Notes: generated from the letters alone by a model not told the origin. A stretch of 64,000 nt of DNA from an uncultured Paracoccaceae bacterium (GCA_947493745.1 CANLSM010000014.1:1-64000), one strand, 5' to 3'; positions 1-7,871 are shown, counted from the first letter of the stretch. Program-made: numbers and translations.

Positions 1-44
1 ATCACCGCAAACACGCCGCATAATCAAACCAACCAGATGAGCCA

Positions 45-120
45 AACACTCTCTTACTTTAAGCGGCCAGTGGTGCCGAAAACCCTGACGACGGACAGAT
101 GGGCAACAAACACTCTCTTA
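45..120 (+). repeat. Direct repeat, 13 bp, two copies
   Basis: The 13-mer aaacactctctta occurs at 45-56/57 and again at 108-120, about 63 bp apart. The stretch 1-400 around it has no convincing coding sequence: short reading frames lack a ribosome binding site and any recognisable protein signature. It lies on the presumed integrated-element side of the tRNA-Pro scar at 401-445. The repeats could be integrase or excisionase arm sites, or chance. Confidence 0.35.
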
Positions 121-400
121 GCAAATTGGCCTAATTGGTCCCATAGGCGCTGACGTCAGACAAGCCACAAAATTTGGGTATTTGGACACTTGGCGACTGC
201 GCGAGAGGTCCCTCATCTCAAAAGACAACAACGGGCCGTGGACCTATCGAAGGCATGTTCCTGAGTGGCAACACAAAACCCGGGGCTTCAAGATCTGGAG
301 CCAACCATCGCGGCGAGTGGACCAAAGAGCATGATGAGCTCATTCGGCGCGTATGGTCAGTTTGGAAAAACGAAGTTTCGCCACATCGTCAGTTCATGAT

Positions 401-445
401 CTTGGGTGCTGTAGGTTGTGAGTTCGAATCCCGCCGCCCCGACCA
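401..445 (+). other. tRNA-Pro(TGG) 3' fragment, likely attachment-site scar
   Basis: The 45 bases run from the anticodon loop (cttgggt, anticodon TGG) through the T arm (gttcgaatc) to the acceptor strand cgccccg, discriminator A and CCA, as in alphaproteobacterial tRNA-Pro. The matching 5' acceptor strand (cggggcg) and the D arm are absent from the bases upstream, so this is not a functional tRNA. A 3' tRNA fragment of this length is what a tyrosine-recombinase element leaves at the end away from the rebuilt tRNA gene. Because it points rightward, the intact tRNA and the element should lie to the left, outside the window. No integrase is visible here. Confidence 0.7.
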
Positions 446-631
446 CTTCCTCTCAGAAATCAAAGTGACTGAATGCCGGTTGTTTGCATTTTCTTAAATT
501 TTTTGTGGTTCCTTTGTGGGCATCGCGGGATCGCCTGACGATCCATCGAATTTCATCCCGAGACGTATTTGACCCTGACCTGCTTCGAGCCGGTTTCCTT
601 TCCGCTTGTTCAGGTCGCGAAAGGACAATTG

Positions 632-898
632 ATGGCGACCGATCCATTTCAGAATACCAGCCTGTCGCTGGACTCACCTGCCGAGAGTGCTGCCCCGGTG
701 ACCCCGAACGACACGACCGATCTGGCGGTGGCCACGCGGTCGCTGTTTGTTGGAACGCCAGGCGACGTGACGGTGCATATGCTCGGGCAGAGCACGCCGG
801 TGACCTTCCCGAACCTGCCGGTCTGTCTCTTGCCGATACGGGTGGACAGGGTGCTGTCGACCGGTACGAGCGCGTCAGACATCATTGCGCTCTGGTGA
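632..898 (+). CDS. ghsA: GTA head-spike base protein (RCAP_rcc01079 / GhsA type)
   Basis: This 88-residue protein starts at the ATG that follows an aaggac Shine-Dalgarno sequence at 621-626. It shows the features of the spike base family named after R. capsulatus rcc01079: an N-terminal region naming the protein (MATDPFQNT), a 'LAVATRSLFVGTPGDVTV' core and a C-terminal 'LPIRVDRVLSTGTSASDIIALW' type end (quoted in parts). In R. capsulatus GhsA forms the base of the head spikes of gene transfer agent particles, and the spikes bind the recipient's capsule. The next gene starts five bases after this stop, as in the rcc01079-rcc01080 pair. The main GTA structural cluster is not in the window. Family recognition is from memory of the protein pattern; no alignment was run. 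Confidence 0.8.
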   Translation: MATDPFQNTSLSLDSPAESAAPVTPNDTTDLAVATRSLFVGTPGDVTVHMLGQSTPVTFPNLPVCLLPIRVDRVLSTGTSASDIIALW

Positions 899-902
899 TC
901 GG

Positions 903-2420
903 ATGGGACTGTCTTTGACACTGGGAATGGCGTTGACCGGCGGTGACTGGTTGGGCAATTCGGGCGGGGCTGCTCCTCAGGGACAGGCGCTCGCGCTGAT
1001 CGGGGGGCGGCAGGGTTTCGCCATCGATTTCGTGAACCGTCAGATGATTGTCAACGATGCGGGCACACCGGCCAATGCATTCAACGGCGATCCTGAAAGC
1101 AAGCTGACACGATACGGGACCGACCCGTATGAATACGATCCCGCGAAGGGGTTGAACCTGAGTGCTTCAAGGGATTTCGGCATTGCGATCGCGACAGATG
1201 CGTTTCCCTACAATCCGTCCGCTATCCATATTTTTGCCCGGTTCGAGCTGAATTCCGGCGATAGCACGGAGCAGCGTTATCTGCTCATGGTGGACAATGC
1301 CGGCAATGATCGCTTTGCGGTCTATACGACAAGTGGTCTGGGCTTTCGGCTGGTGACCGGTGGCGGCGACACGGCGGATACCGAAGTATCCAGTCTGACG
1401 CTTGCGGGCGGGGTCGAGTACCGCATGTTCCTTGGGGCTGACGCGGGCGGACGGACATGGATCGATGATGGCGGTGTCCAGACGAATGACCAGCTTTTGC
1501 AACTGGCAGCGGCGGCTCCGAGCCATATTGGGATCGGCGGGTACAACAACCAGGTGCTGCGCAACCTCGATGGATATCTCGCAGAGATTGCTGTGATCTG
1601 TGAACCGCTGCCGATGGAAGGGCGTCTGACGCTCGACCCGCTCGACACGGTTTATGGTGCCGAAGGTGACAGCCACACGTTCAACATCTCGTTCGGGCTG
1701 AACGAGGCGGAGTTCTACCCGGCTCGGGTGGCCGATGCGATGGGTCCGAAATACAAGTCGCGCAATGTTGGCGGGTCGGGAGACAGCTCCGCCGAGATGG
1801 TTGCGCAACTGCCTGATTTCCTGGACAAGGGTGCGCCGGACATCGCGTCGATCTATGCCGGGTCGAATGACGGGGATGCGGCCGTTGCGGCCAGTCCAGC
1901 CCCGAGTTCAAGCGTTTTCTCGGTCACGGACAGCGGCGACGCGGGCCGTCTGGCGGCGGGCGGCTGGGTGATTATCAATGGTGAAAGCCGGGAGATCGCA
2001 TCTGTTAACGCGCTGGAGGTCACGCTGGCGAATCCGCTGAGCACGGCACCAGTGGCAGCGGATGTGGTCGAGATCGACACCCAGAAAAACATCGAGACCT
2101 GGGTGGCGGCGGTGCAGGCCGCGGGAGCGGGCCGTGTTCTGGTGATCGGGTCGCATTACCTGAACTTTGCCTCGGCAGGTGACACTGTGACGACAGAGCA
2201 ATCCCTGCGCGGTGCCGTGCGCATCAAGCAGCAGGCGGCAGCCACGGCGATGGGTGTCGAGTATGTCGATACCTACGCGCATATGCGCCAGAAGATCCTT
2301 GACGGGTTCGTGGCGCAGGGGGATTGGACGGTCTGGCATCAGGGCGAAACCAACACGCATCTGACGGCTGCCGGTGAGCAAGTGGTGGCAGAGGCAATTG
2401 TCGCCGTGATCGGCGCCTAG
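903..2420 (+). CDS. ghsB: GTA head-spike fibre protein, SGNH/GDSL-hydrolase type (GhsB type)
   Basis: The protein has 505 residues from the ATG at 903. An in-frame TTG at 885 would overlap ghsA and is less likely. The N-terminal half (about 60-235) resembles a concanavalin/LamG-like sandwich. The C-terminal half is an SGNH hydrolase fold: block I GDSH near residue 253 (the family usually has GDSL), block III-like GSND, and a terminal NTHL that fits the DxxH block V position loosely. By analogy with rcc01080 it forms the distal part of GTA head spikes that attach to polysaccharide capsule; the hydrolase fold may trim or deacylate that polysaccharide. It sits directly after ghsA and ends in a short tail-to-tail overlap with the GntR gene. 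Confidence 0.75.
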   Translation: MGLSLTLGMALTGGDWLGNSGGAAPQGQALALIGGRQGFAIDFVNRQMIVNDAGTPANAFNGDPESKLTRYGTDPYEYDPAKGLNLSASRDFGIAIATDAFPYNPSAIHIFARFELNSGDSTEQRYLLMVDNAGNDRFAVYTTSGLGFRLVTGGGDTADTEVSSLTLAGGVEYRMFLGADAGGRTWIDDGGVQTNDQLLQLAAAAPSHIGIGGYNNQVLRNLDGYLAEIAVICEPLPMEGRLTLDPLDTVYGAEGDSHTFNISFGLNEAEFYPARVADAMGPKYKSRNVGGSGDSSAEMVAQLPDFLDKGAPDIASIYAGSNDGDAAVAASPAPSSSVFSVTDSGDAGRLAAGGWVIINGESREIASVNALEVTLANPLSTAPVAADVVEIDTQKNIETWVAAVQAAGAGRVLVIGSHYLNFASAGDTVTTEQSLRGAVRIKQQAAATAMGVEYVDTYAHMRQKILDGFVAQGDWTVWHQGETNTHLTAAGEQVVAEAIVAVIGA

Positions 2421-3130
2421 CGCAGATCGACCCGGTAGCCGATCCCTTCGGTCAGGAACCACGAGAGCCGCAATTCCACCGCCTCGCCCCGTAAATCACG
2501 GGCGAGGCGGTGGCTTTTGAGAAGCGGTGTGCCGGGTGCGACATCGAGTTGATCGGCCTGCGCGGGCGTCGCAGAGACTGCGCTGAGCATGTCTTCGGCC
2601 AGCGCGACGGTCACGCCAGCAGCGCTTTGATAGAAACTGTAGAGCGCATTGGGAAGCGTCGTGTCGGGGCGCAGCGCGTCGAAGCGTTTCGGGTCGAGAT
2701 AGCTGTCCTCGATCAGGGCAGGGCGCCCGTCCACGGCCCTCAGGCGGCTGATTCGCCAGAGCTTGCGCCGTCCGGCGGACAGGACCTTCGCGATATCGCT
2801 CGGGGCTTCGATCCGCTCGATTGTCTGGGCGCGCAACTCCGGCACGATGCTGGAGCCATCCGCACGGATCAAGCGGAAGAAGTGGAACAGGGCGCGGGCC
2901 TCGGTATGCTCGGGCACATAAGTGCCGCGGCCCTGATGGCGGGTCACTATGTTCTCGGCTGCCATTGCGTTGAGCGCCTTGCGGACGGTGCCCTGACTGA
3001 CGCCAAGCTCGTCGGCAAGCGCGAATTCGGACGGCAACGCCTCGCCTGCCTTCCATTGGCCTTCAGCCATGCGTGCGATCAGCGTCTCGCGCACCTTTGC
3101 GTATAGCGGCTTATGTCCGGTCTCCAGCAT
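2417..3130 (-). CDS. GntR-family transcriptional regulator with UTRA domain
   Basis: The protein has 237 residues from ATG 3130; an in-frame GTG at 3133 is possible. The N-terminal winged helix-turn-helix (about 8-72) carries the GntR signature LPSEFALADELGVSQGTVRKAL. Residues about 90-230 form a UTRA effector domain of the HutC subgroup, which binds small carboxylic or sugar-like ligands. It is divergent from suyAB across a 90-bp gap with two overlapping palindromes, so it is the obvious candidate to control that operon, most likely as a repressor relieved by a sulfonate. That role is inferred from position only. Confidence 0.85.
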   Translation of the reverse strand: MLETGHKPLYAKVRETLIARMAEGQWKAGEALPSEFALADELGVSQGTVRKALNAMAAENIVTRHQGRGTYVPEHTEARALFHFFRLIRADGSSIVPELRAQTIERIEAPSDIAKVLSAGRRKLWRISRLRAVDGRPALIEDSYLDPKRFDALRPDTTLPNALYSFYQSAAGVTVALAEDMLSAVSATPAQADQLDVAPGTPLLKSHRLARDLRGEAVELRLSWFLTEGIGYRVDLR

Positions 3131-3174
3131 CACCTGATGTTACGACGGCTTGCGATCCGGTGCAATAAGTGATG

Positions 3175-3193
3175 TAAGATATCTTATATAAGA
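3175..3193. promoter_or_regulatory. Overlapping palindromes in the gntR-suyA gap, putative operator/promoter
   Basis: Two perfect 12-bp palindromes overlap: taagatatctta (3175-3186) and tcttatataaga (3182-3193). They lie 28-46 bases before the suyA start codon, where -10 elements are expected, and are AT-rich in an otherwise GC-rich region. HutC-type GntR regulators bind short AT-rich dyads, so this is a plausible autoregulatory operator overlapping the suyA promoter. Confidence 0.45.
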
Positions 3194-3220
3194 ATTTTGA
3201 GTCGCAAGGAAGGATGCAAG

Positions 3221-3508
3221 ATGGCCGTACCGCAACTGCTGGTGCATGACGCAAAGGATAATGTCGGGGTTGTTGTGGTCGAGGGGCTGACCGCCGGGAC
3301 CGAGATGCTGTGCGTGATCACCCATGACAACACCGATTTCAAGCTGCGCGTGGAGGAGGATATCCCCATCGGGCACAAGGTTGCTCTGGGCGATCTGAAA
3401 GCGGGCGATACGATCATCAAGTATGGTGAGGATATCGGCAAGATGGTCGGCGACGTGTCCAAGGGGCATCACGTCCACACCCAGAACCTTAAAACGAAAA
3501 GGTGGTAA
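3221..3508 (+). CDS. suyA: Sulfolactate sulfo-lyase small subunit (SuyA-like; UxaA SAF domain)
   Basis: The protein has 95 residues from the ATG preceded by aaggaagg (3206-3213). It is a stand-alone SAF domain corresponding to the N-terminal part of altronate/galactarate dehydratases; the motif 'VALGDLKAGDTIIKYGEDIG' is typical (the family's IP.GHK.AL..I..G). Separate small and large subunits of about 95 and 390 residues are the arrangement of SuyAB, which splits sulfite from (2R)-sulfolactate to give pyruvate. suyB follows three bases after the stop. An altronate-type dehydratase split into two genes is the alternative. Confidence 0.75.
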   Translation: MAVPQLLVHDAKDNVGVVVVEGLTAGTEMLCVITHDNTDFKLRVEEDIPIGHKVALGDLKAGDTIIKYGEDIGKMVGDVSKGHHVHTQNLKTKRW

Positions 3509-3511
3509 GCG

Positions 3512-4690
3512 ATGTTTGATGCAAGCAATCTGACGATTCAGGCCTGGCGGCGCGAGAATGGCCGTGTGGGTGTGCGCAACCATGTGATCATCCTGCCGGT
3601 GGACGATATCTCGAACGCGGCCTGTGAGGCTGTGGCCAACAACGTCAAGGGCACGATGGCGCTGCCGCACGCCTATGGGCGTTTGCAGTTCGGCGAGGAC
3701 CTGGACCTGCATTTCCGCACCATGATCGGGACCGGTGCAAACCCGAACGTGGCTGCTGTCGTGGTCATTGGGATCGAGCCGGAATGGACGAAGACCATCG
3801 TCGACGGCATTGCCAAGACCGGCAAGCCGGTCACCGGGTTCTCCATCGAGCAGAAGGGTGATTTCGAGACCATCCGTCAGGCGGGCTGGAAGGCCAAGGA
3901 ATATGTCCATTGGGCGACCGAGCTGCAGAAAGAGGAATGCCCGATTTCCGAGCTTTGGGTGTCCACCAAATGCGGCGAGAGCGACACGACAACCGGTCTG
4001 TCGAGCTGCCCGACCGTGGGCAACATGTATGACAAACTGCTGCCCCATGGTCTTTACGGATGCTTCGGAGAGACCTCCGAGATCACGGGCGCTGAGCATA
4101 TCTGCGAGAAGCGGGCGGCGAACCCTGAGGCTGCCGCCAAATTCATGAAGATCTTCCAGGCCTATCAGGATGACGTGATCTTCGCGCATCAGACCGATGA
4201 TCTGAGCGACAGCCAACCGACCAAGGGCAACATTCTCGGTGGCCTCACGACCATCGAGGAAAAGGCGCTCGGCAATCTGGAAAAGATCGGCCGGACCTCG
4301 ACCTATATCGATGCGCTCGGACCTGCGGAAGCCCCCGAGAAGGGCAACGGGCTCTACTTCATGGACACAAGCTCGGCCGCGGCGGAATGTGTGACCCTGA
4401 TGGGGGCGGCGGGCTATGTCGTGCACACCTTCCCGACGGGACAGGGCAACGTGGTCGGAAATCCGATCGTGCCGGTGATCAAGATTTCGGGCAACCCTCG
4501 GACCCTGCGGACCATGTCGGAGCATATCGATGTGGATGTGACCGGCGTGCTGACCCGTGAGATGACCATCGATCAGGCAGGCGACGCGCTGATCGAGATG
4601 ATACGGCGGACCGCGAACGGGCGTGTGACAGCGGCCGAAGCACTGGGCCATCGTGAGTTTGTGATGACTAAGCTCTATCGCTCGGCTTAA
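3512..4690 (+). CDS. suyB: Sulfolactate sulfo-lyase large subunit (SuyB-like; UxaA family)
   Basis: The protein has 392 residues. It belongs to the UxaA/GarD dehydratase fold, with the N-terminal '[16 protein letters not shown]' region, [10 protein letters not shown] around the presumed metal/substrate site, [12 protein letters not shown], and the C-terminal [11 protein letters not shown] and [11 protein letters not shown] blocks. The combination of a short SAF partner and these SuyB-like blocks favours sulfo-lyase over sugar-acid dehydratase. It would act in the cytoplasm, and the released sulfite would need export or oxidation; no such gene is nearby. A GC-rich hairpin follows the stop. Confidence 0.75.
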   Translation: MFDASNLTIQAWRRENGRVGVRNHVIILPVDDISNAACEAVANNVKGTMALPHAYGRLQFGEDLDLHFRTMIGTGANPNVAAVVVIGIEPEWTKTIVDGIAKTGKPVTGFSIEQKGDFETIRQAGWKAKEYVHWATELQKEECPISELWVSTKCGESDTTTGLSSCPTVGNMYDKLLPHGLYGCFGETSEITGAEHICEKRAANPEAAAKFMKIFQAYQDDVIFAHQTDDLSDSQPTKGNILGGLTTIEEKALGNLEKIGRTSTYIDALGPAEAPEKGNGLYFMDTSSAAAECVTLMGAAGYVVHTFPTGQGNVVGNPIVPVIKISGNPRTLRTMSEHIDVDVTGVLTREMTIDQAGDALIEMIRRTANGRVTAAEALGHREFVMTKLYRSA

Positions 4691-4703
4691 GTGAATGGGC
4701 GGA

Positions 4704-4726
4704 GCGCGGGCCGTTCCGGCCCGCGC
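4704..4726 (+). terminator. Hairpin after suyB
   Basis: A perfect 9-bp stem, gcgcgggcc / ggcccgcgc, with a 5-base loop begins 13 bases after the suyB stop. It has only a short pyrimidine tail (attcctttc), so it may act as a weak terminator or as 3'-end protection. Confidence 0.55.
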
Positions 4727-4780
4727 ATTCCTTTCATGTCGGATCGTGCCGATCCTCCGGCTTTCTCTCTGCTGGGGAGG

Positions 4781-4798
4781 CCCTGACCAGGGTCAGGG
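4781..4798. repeat. Tight inverted repeat before the endopeptidase gene
   Basis: ccctgacc and ggtcaggg flank a 2-base centre in the 220-bp gap between suyB and the next gene. The small loop argues for a dyad operator rather than an RNA hairpin. The rest of the gap (4727-4911) shows nothing recognisable. Confidence 0.3.
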
Positions 4799-4911
4799 CT
4801 GATCCAAGCGAATGCGAGTCGCCCAGCCGCATCAAGGCCCTTGCCGCGCGGGACACGCGCGGTGCCTTCGGCAGCCTTGACCCGTCTGGTCGAATCGCGG
4901 TCAGTGGGGCG

Positions 4912-5574
4912 ATGCGGATCCGGGTGATTGTTTTGACAGCTTTCCTTGCGACCCTGGCCGTGCCGGTCGGGTTCGCTCAGGTCGGCGCGGTGGCGTGTGG
5001 AGACGGAGTTGCGCCGACGTCGCGCCCTGCAATCCGGGGCGAGGGATGGGGCACATATTGTCTGCCATGTGTCTGGGCCAACAGGACGTTCGGGCGCGTG
5101 GAGGTGATCGAGACGCTGGAGGACGCCTTGACTGCTGCTTCGCAGGCGCATCCCGGGACCGAATTCCTCTATGGGGAGATCGGTTTTCCGTCAGGTGGCG
5201 CGTTCCCACCGCACCGGACCCACCGCGAGGGCCTTTCGGTCGATATCATGGTGCCGCTGGAGGATGGTGCCGTCCTTCCGACCCATCCGGGGAACCGGTT
5301 CGGCTATGACGAGGAATTCGATGACAAGGGTCGGGGTGAGGCGGGGCGGATCGACTTCGCCGCTCTGGCCCAGCTGATCACCGAGTTGGCGCAAGGGGCC
5401 GAGGCGCGGGGCGGGTCGATCCGGCGGATCTATTTTGCGCCCGACCTGCAGCCCGCTTTGTTCGCAACCGCGCAAGGCGCGGACCTGCCCGCCCGTATCC
5501 GGTTCAACACCAAGGAGGCATGGGTGCGGCATGACGATCATTTCCACGTGGATTTTGCCTTTGCCTGTCCTTAG
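4912..5574 (+). CDS. Secreted penicillin-insensitive murein endopeptidase-like protein (MepA/M74-like)
   Basis: The protein has 220 residues with a clear N-terminal signal peptide (about 1-22, ending near VGFAQ). The motifs HRTHREGLSVDIM (about residues 104-116) and RHDDHFHVDFA near the C-terminus give the H...D...HxH zinc ligand pattern of LAS-type peptidases such as MepA, which cut D,D cross-links in peptidoglycan. It is shorter than E. coli MepA (about 274 residues). It is therefore predicted to be a periplasmic wall hydrolase. Its position between suyB and the dehydrogenase looks incidental. Confidence 0.75.
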   Translation: MRIRVIVLTAFLATLAVPVGFAQVGAVACGDGVAPTSRPAIRGEGWGTYCLPCVWANRTFGRVEVIETLEDALTAASQAHPGTEFLYGEIGFPSGGAFPPHRTHREGLSVDIMVPLEDGAVLPTHPGNRFGYDEEFDDKGRGEAGRIDFAALAQLITELAQGAEARGGSIRRIYFAPDLQPALFATAQGADLPARIRFNTKEAWVRHDDHFHVDFAFACP

Positions 5575-5611
5575 GTGGGACCACCCCTAGTTTGCAGAAG
5601 AGGAAGACCTG

Positions 5612-6619
5612 ATGGCCGAGACTGAAACCCTGAGCCTCGCGGAGGCGACAGCACTTGCAGAGGCGGCGCTGGTTGCCGCGAACACATCGGCCGAAAACGC
5701 ATCCATCGTGGCGCGCGCGTTGGTGCGGGCAGAGGCGGACGGGCAGGGCGGACACGGCATGTCACGCGTCCCGTCCTATGCGGCGCAGACGCGCACCGGC
5801 AAGGTTCAGGGTCATGCGGTGCCGGTCCTGGGGGATGTGAAGCCTGCCGCCTTCCGGGTCGATGCAGGCCATGGCTTTGCCTATCCGGCGCTTGATCTGA
5901 CGATCCCGGAACTGGCCCGCCGGGCCGGTGAGTTCGGGATTGCGGCCGCGGCCATCCATCGCTCGCATCACTTCGGGGTTGCCGGGCATCATTGCGAGGA
6001 TCTGGCGGATCTGGGGCTCGTCGCGCTGGTCTATGGAAACGCGCCCAAGGCGCTGGCGCCCTGGGGGGCGACGACCTCTGTGCTGGGGACCAACCCGATT
6101 GCGTTCGGCGCGCCCATGGACGGCGGTGCGCTGGTGATCGATATGGCGGTCACGACGGTTGCTCGCGGCAAGATCCTGGCAGCGCGGGAGGCGGGCGAAA
6201 GTATTCCAGAGGGCTGGGCGCTGGGACCCGATGGTGCGCCGACGACCGATCCGGTGACGGCATTGAAGGGGACGATGGCACCAATTGGTGGTGCAAAGGG
6301 AGCGGCGCTGGCGCTGATGGTCGAGGTCATGTCGGCCTGTCTGGCGGGCGCTGCCTTCGGGACGGAGGCCAGCAGTCTCTTTGACGGCGAAGGTGCGCCG
6401 CCCAATCTGGGTCAGGTGCTGATCGCGGTGGACGCAAATGGCCTCTCTGGCGGTGCATTTGCCTCGCGTATTGCGGAACTGGCTGGAATATACGAGGCTC
6501 TGGATGGGGCACGCCTGCCGGGAACCCGCCGTTTTGCGGCGCGAGAGCGGGCGGCACGGGACGGTCTGGCACTGAAATCCGCAGTGCTGGCCCAGATCAG
6601 GGAGATTGCGGGCCAATGA
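5612..6619 (+). CDS. comC: Ldh-family NAD(P)-dependent dehydrogenase, (R)-sulfolactate dehydrogenase (ComC)-like
   Basis: The 335-residue protein belongs to the malate/L-lactate/sulfolactate dehydrogenase family (Ldh_2). Visible blocks are 'EADGQGGHGMSRVPSYA', IHRSHHFGVAGHHCEDLA, the GTNPIAFGAP substrate/cofactor loop and 'IGGAKGAALALMVEVMSACLAGA'. ComC oxidises or reduces sulfolactate/sulfopyruvate with NAD(P). With SuyAB nearby, sulfolactate is the natural guess, but related family members use malate, ureidoglycolate or 2,3-diketogulonate. The start is set by aggaag 7-12 bases upstream. Its stop overlaps the next start (ATGA at 6616-6619), so it is cotranslated with the epimerase. Confidence 0.65.
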   Translation: MAETETLSLAEATALAEAALVAANTSAENASIVARALVRAEADGQGGHGMSRVPSYAAQTRTGKVQGHAVPVLGDVKPAAFRVDAGHGFAYPALDLTIPELARRAGEFGIAAAAIHRSHHFGVAGHHCEDLADLGLVALVYGNAPKALAPWGATTSVLGTNPIAFGAPMDGGALVIDMAVTTVARGKILAAREAGESIPEGWALGPDGAPTTDPVTALKGTMAPIGGAKGAALALMVEVMSACLAGAAFGTEASSLFDGEGAPPNLGQVLIAVDANGLSGGAFASRIAELAGIYEALDGARLPGTRRFAARERAARDGLALKSAVLAQIREIAGQ

Positions 6620-7620
6620 ACAAGGTGATCGGAACCCATGACGGGCGCGACGTGATCGAGGCTGTCCTTGAGAGCGAAACGACCCGGGTTTCGATCCTGA
6701 ACTATGGCTGCGTGATCCGTGACTGGCGGGTGCAGGTTGCGAGCCGCGCGGTGCCGGTGGTGCTGGGGTTCGAGAAATTCGAGGATTATCCGGAACATTC
6801 GCGCTCGTTCGGCATTCTGGCCGGTCGGGTGGCGAACCGGACGGCGGGTGGCACGTTCACGCTTGACGGCGAGACCTATCAGCTGCCGGTCAACAACGGA
6901 CCGAACCATTTGCATGGCGGGGTGCTGGGGCTGGGGCGCAGGCTGTGGTCGCTGGAGGAGGACCGGGCGGCCAACGCCGTCGAACTGACATATGACAGCC
7001 CCGACGGTGAGGAGGGCTATCCCGGCACAGCACGGTTCCGGGCGCGGTTCACGCTGACGGGCGCGCGGCTCGACATGGTCTTCTCGGCCGATGTGGACCG
7101 GCGGACGCCGATCAATCTGGCGCAGCACAACTATTACAATCTCGACGGCCATGGCGATGTGCGTCGGCATGTGTTGCAGATTGACGCGCATGACTACACG
7201 CCCGTGGATGAGAACATGATCCCGACGGGTGATGTTGTCCCGGTGGGGGGCACGCGGCTCGATTTCCGCCAGCCGGTCACGGTCGGGGAGCGGGACCTGC
7301 ATGAGGAAGGGATTGACCTGAACCTCTTTCTGAACCCGGACCGCAACCGTAACAATCCGGTCGCGAGCCTCTGGTCCGAGGAGACCGGGCTGGAGCTGAG
7401 CCTGACCACCGATCAGCCCGGCCTGCAGCTTTTCAACGCGCCGCAGATGCAGATCGCGGTTCCCGGTCATGACGGCGCGAGCTACGGGCCGTTTGGCGGC
7501 ATCTGTCTGGAAGCCCAGCATTTCCCCGACAGCCTGAACAAGCCGGACTGGCCGAGCATCATCTCCTCGCCGGAGCGGCCCTATCATCAGGCGCTCTCGG
7601 TCGAGATCGCACCACTCTAG
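6616..7620 (+). CDS. galM: Aldose 1-epimerase (mutarotase)
   Basis: The 334-residue protein has the GalM layout: NGPNHLHGGVLGLGRR for the sugar-binding loop, LAQHNYYNLDGHG with the catalytic His, and the late Glu in ICLEAQHFPDS. It interconverts alpha and beta anomers of aldoses in the cytoplasm. It overlaps the ComC-like gene by four bases and converges on the small gene to the right. No sugar transporter or kinase accompanies it, so the substrate cannot be told. Confidence 0.88.
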   Translation: MNKVIGTHDGRDVIEAVLESETTRVSILNYGCVIRDWRVQVASRAVPVVLGFEKFEDYPEHSRSFGILAGRVANRTAGGTFTLDGETYQLPVNNGPNHLHGGVLGLGRRLWSLEEDRAANAVELTYDSPDGEEGYPGTARFRARFTLTGARLDMVFSADVDRRTPINLAQHNYYNLDGHGDVRRHVLQIDAHDYTPVDENMIPTGDVVPVGGTRLDFRQPVTVGERDLHEEGIDLNLFLNPDRNRNNPVASLWSEETGLELSLTTDQPGLQLFNAPQMQIAVPGHDGASYGPFGGICLEAQHFPDSLNKPDWPSIISSPERPYHQALSVEIAPL

Positions 7621-7871
7621 AGGCCACCTGCCGCGCGCAACTGCCGCTCCAGCCCCTCGACGTCTTCCCGGTCTCCCAGAACCAGCGCATAGATCCAGGC
7701 ATGGGTGAGGTGAAATCTCGCCTCACAGGGATCGCTGACAAGCACGGCCGCCCTCTTGTGAAGGGCGCAGAGCCGGGCTGCATCGCCGGTTCCGTGATAG
7801 CGCCTCAGATCCCGGTCGAGAATCTCCGCCTCAGTTGGCAAGGGCGCGGGCGACCCAGGCGTGGAAGGCAT
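7617..7871 (-). CDS. Small protein of unknown function overlapping the Rieske gene 3' end
   Basis: This 84-residue frame starts at ATG 7871, 41 bases inside the end of the Rieske oxygenase gene, and continues for 210 bases beyond it. The composition is protein-like (charged, with a possible helical hairpin in the LCALHKRAAVLVSD and LTHAWIYALVLGD segments, like a single TPR unit) and it fills the gap up to galM. There is no strong Shine-Dalgarno sequence, so translational coupling to the upstream gene would be needed. I do not recognise a family. It could be a chance frame. Confidence 0.5.
   Translation of the reverse strand: MPSTPGSPAPLPTEAEILDRDLRRYHGTGDAARLCALHKRAAVLVSDPCEARFHLTHAWIYALVLGDREDVEGLERQLRAAGGL

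Noticed and set aside
174-497. 107-codon frame across the tRNA-Pro fragment
   Set aside because: It runs through the tRNA remnant, has no ribosome binding site and shows no protein-like pattern.
3140-4651. 503-codon minus-strand frame opposite suyAB
   Set aside because: It is antisense to a clear enzyme operon, His/Arg/Asp-rich as expected from a GC3-biased shadow, and has no family pattern.
5762-6616. Long minus-strand frame opposite the ComC-like gene
   Set aside because: It is antisense to a well-supported dehydrogenase and Arg/His-rich like other shadows.
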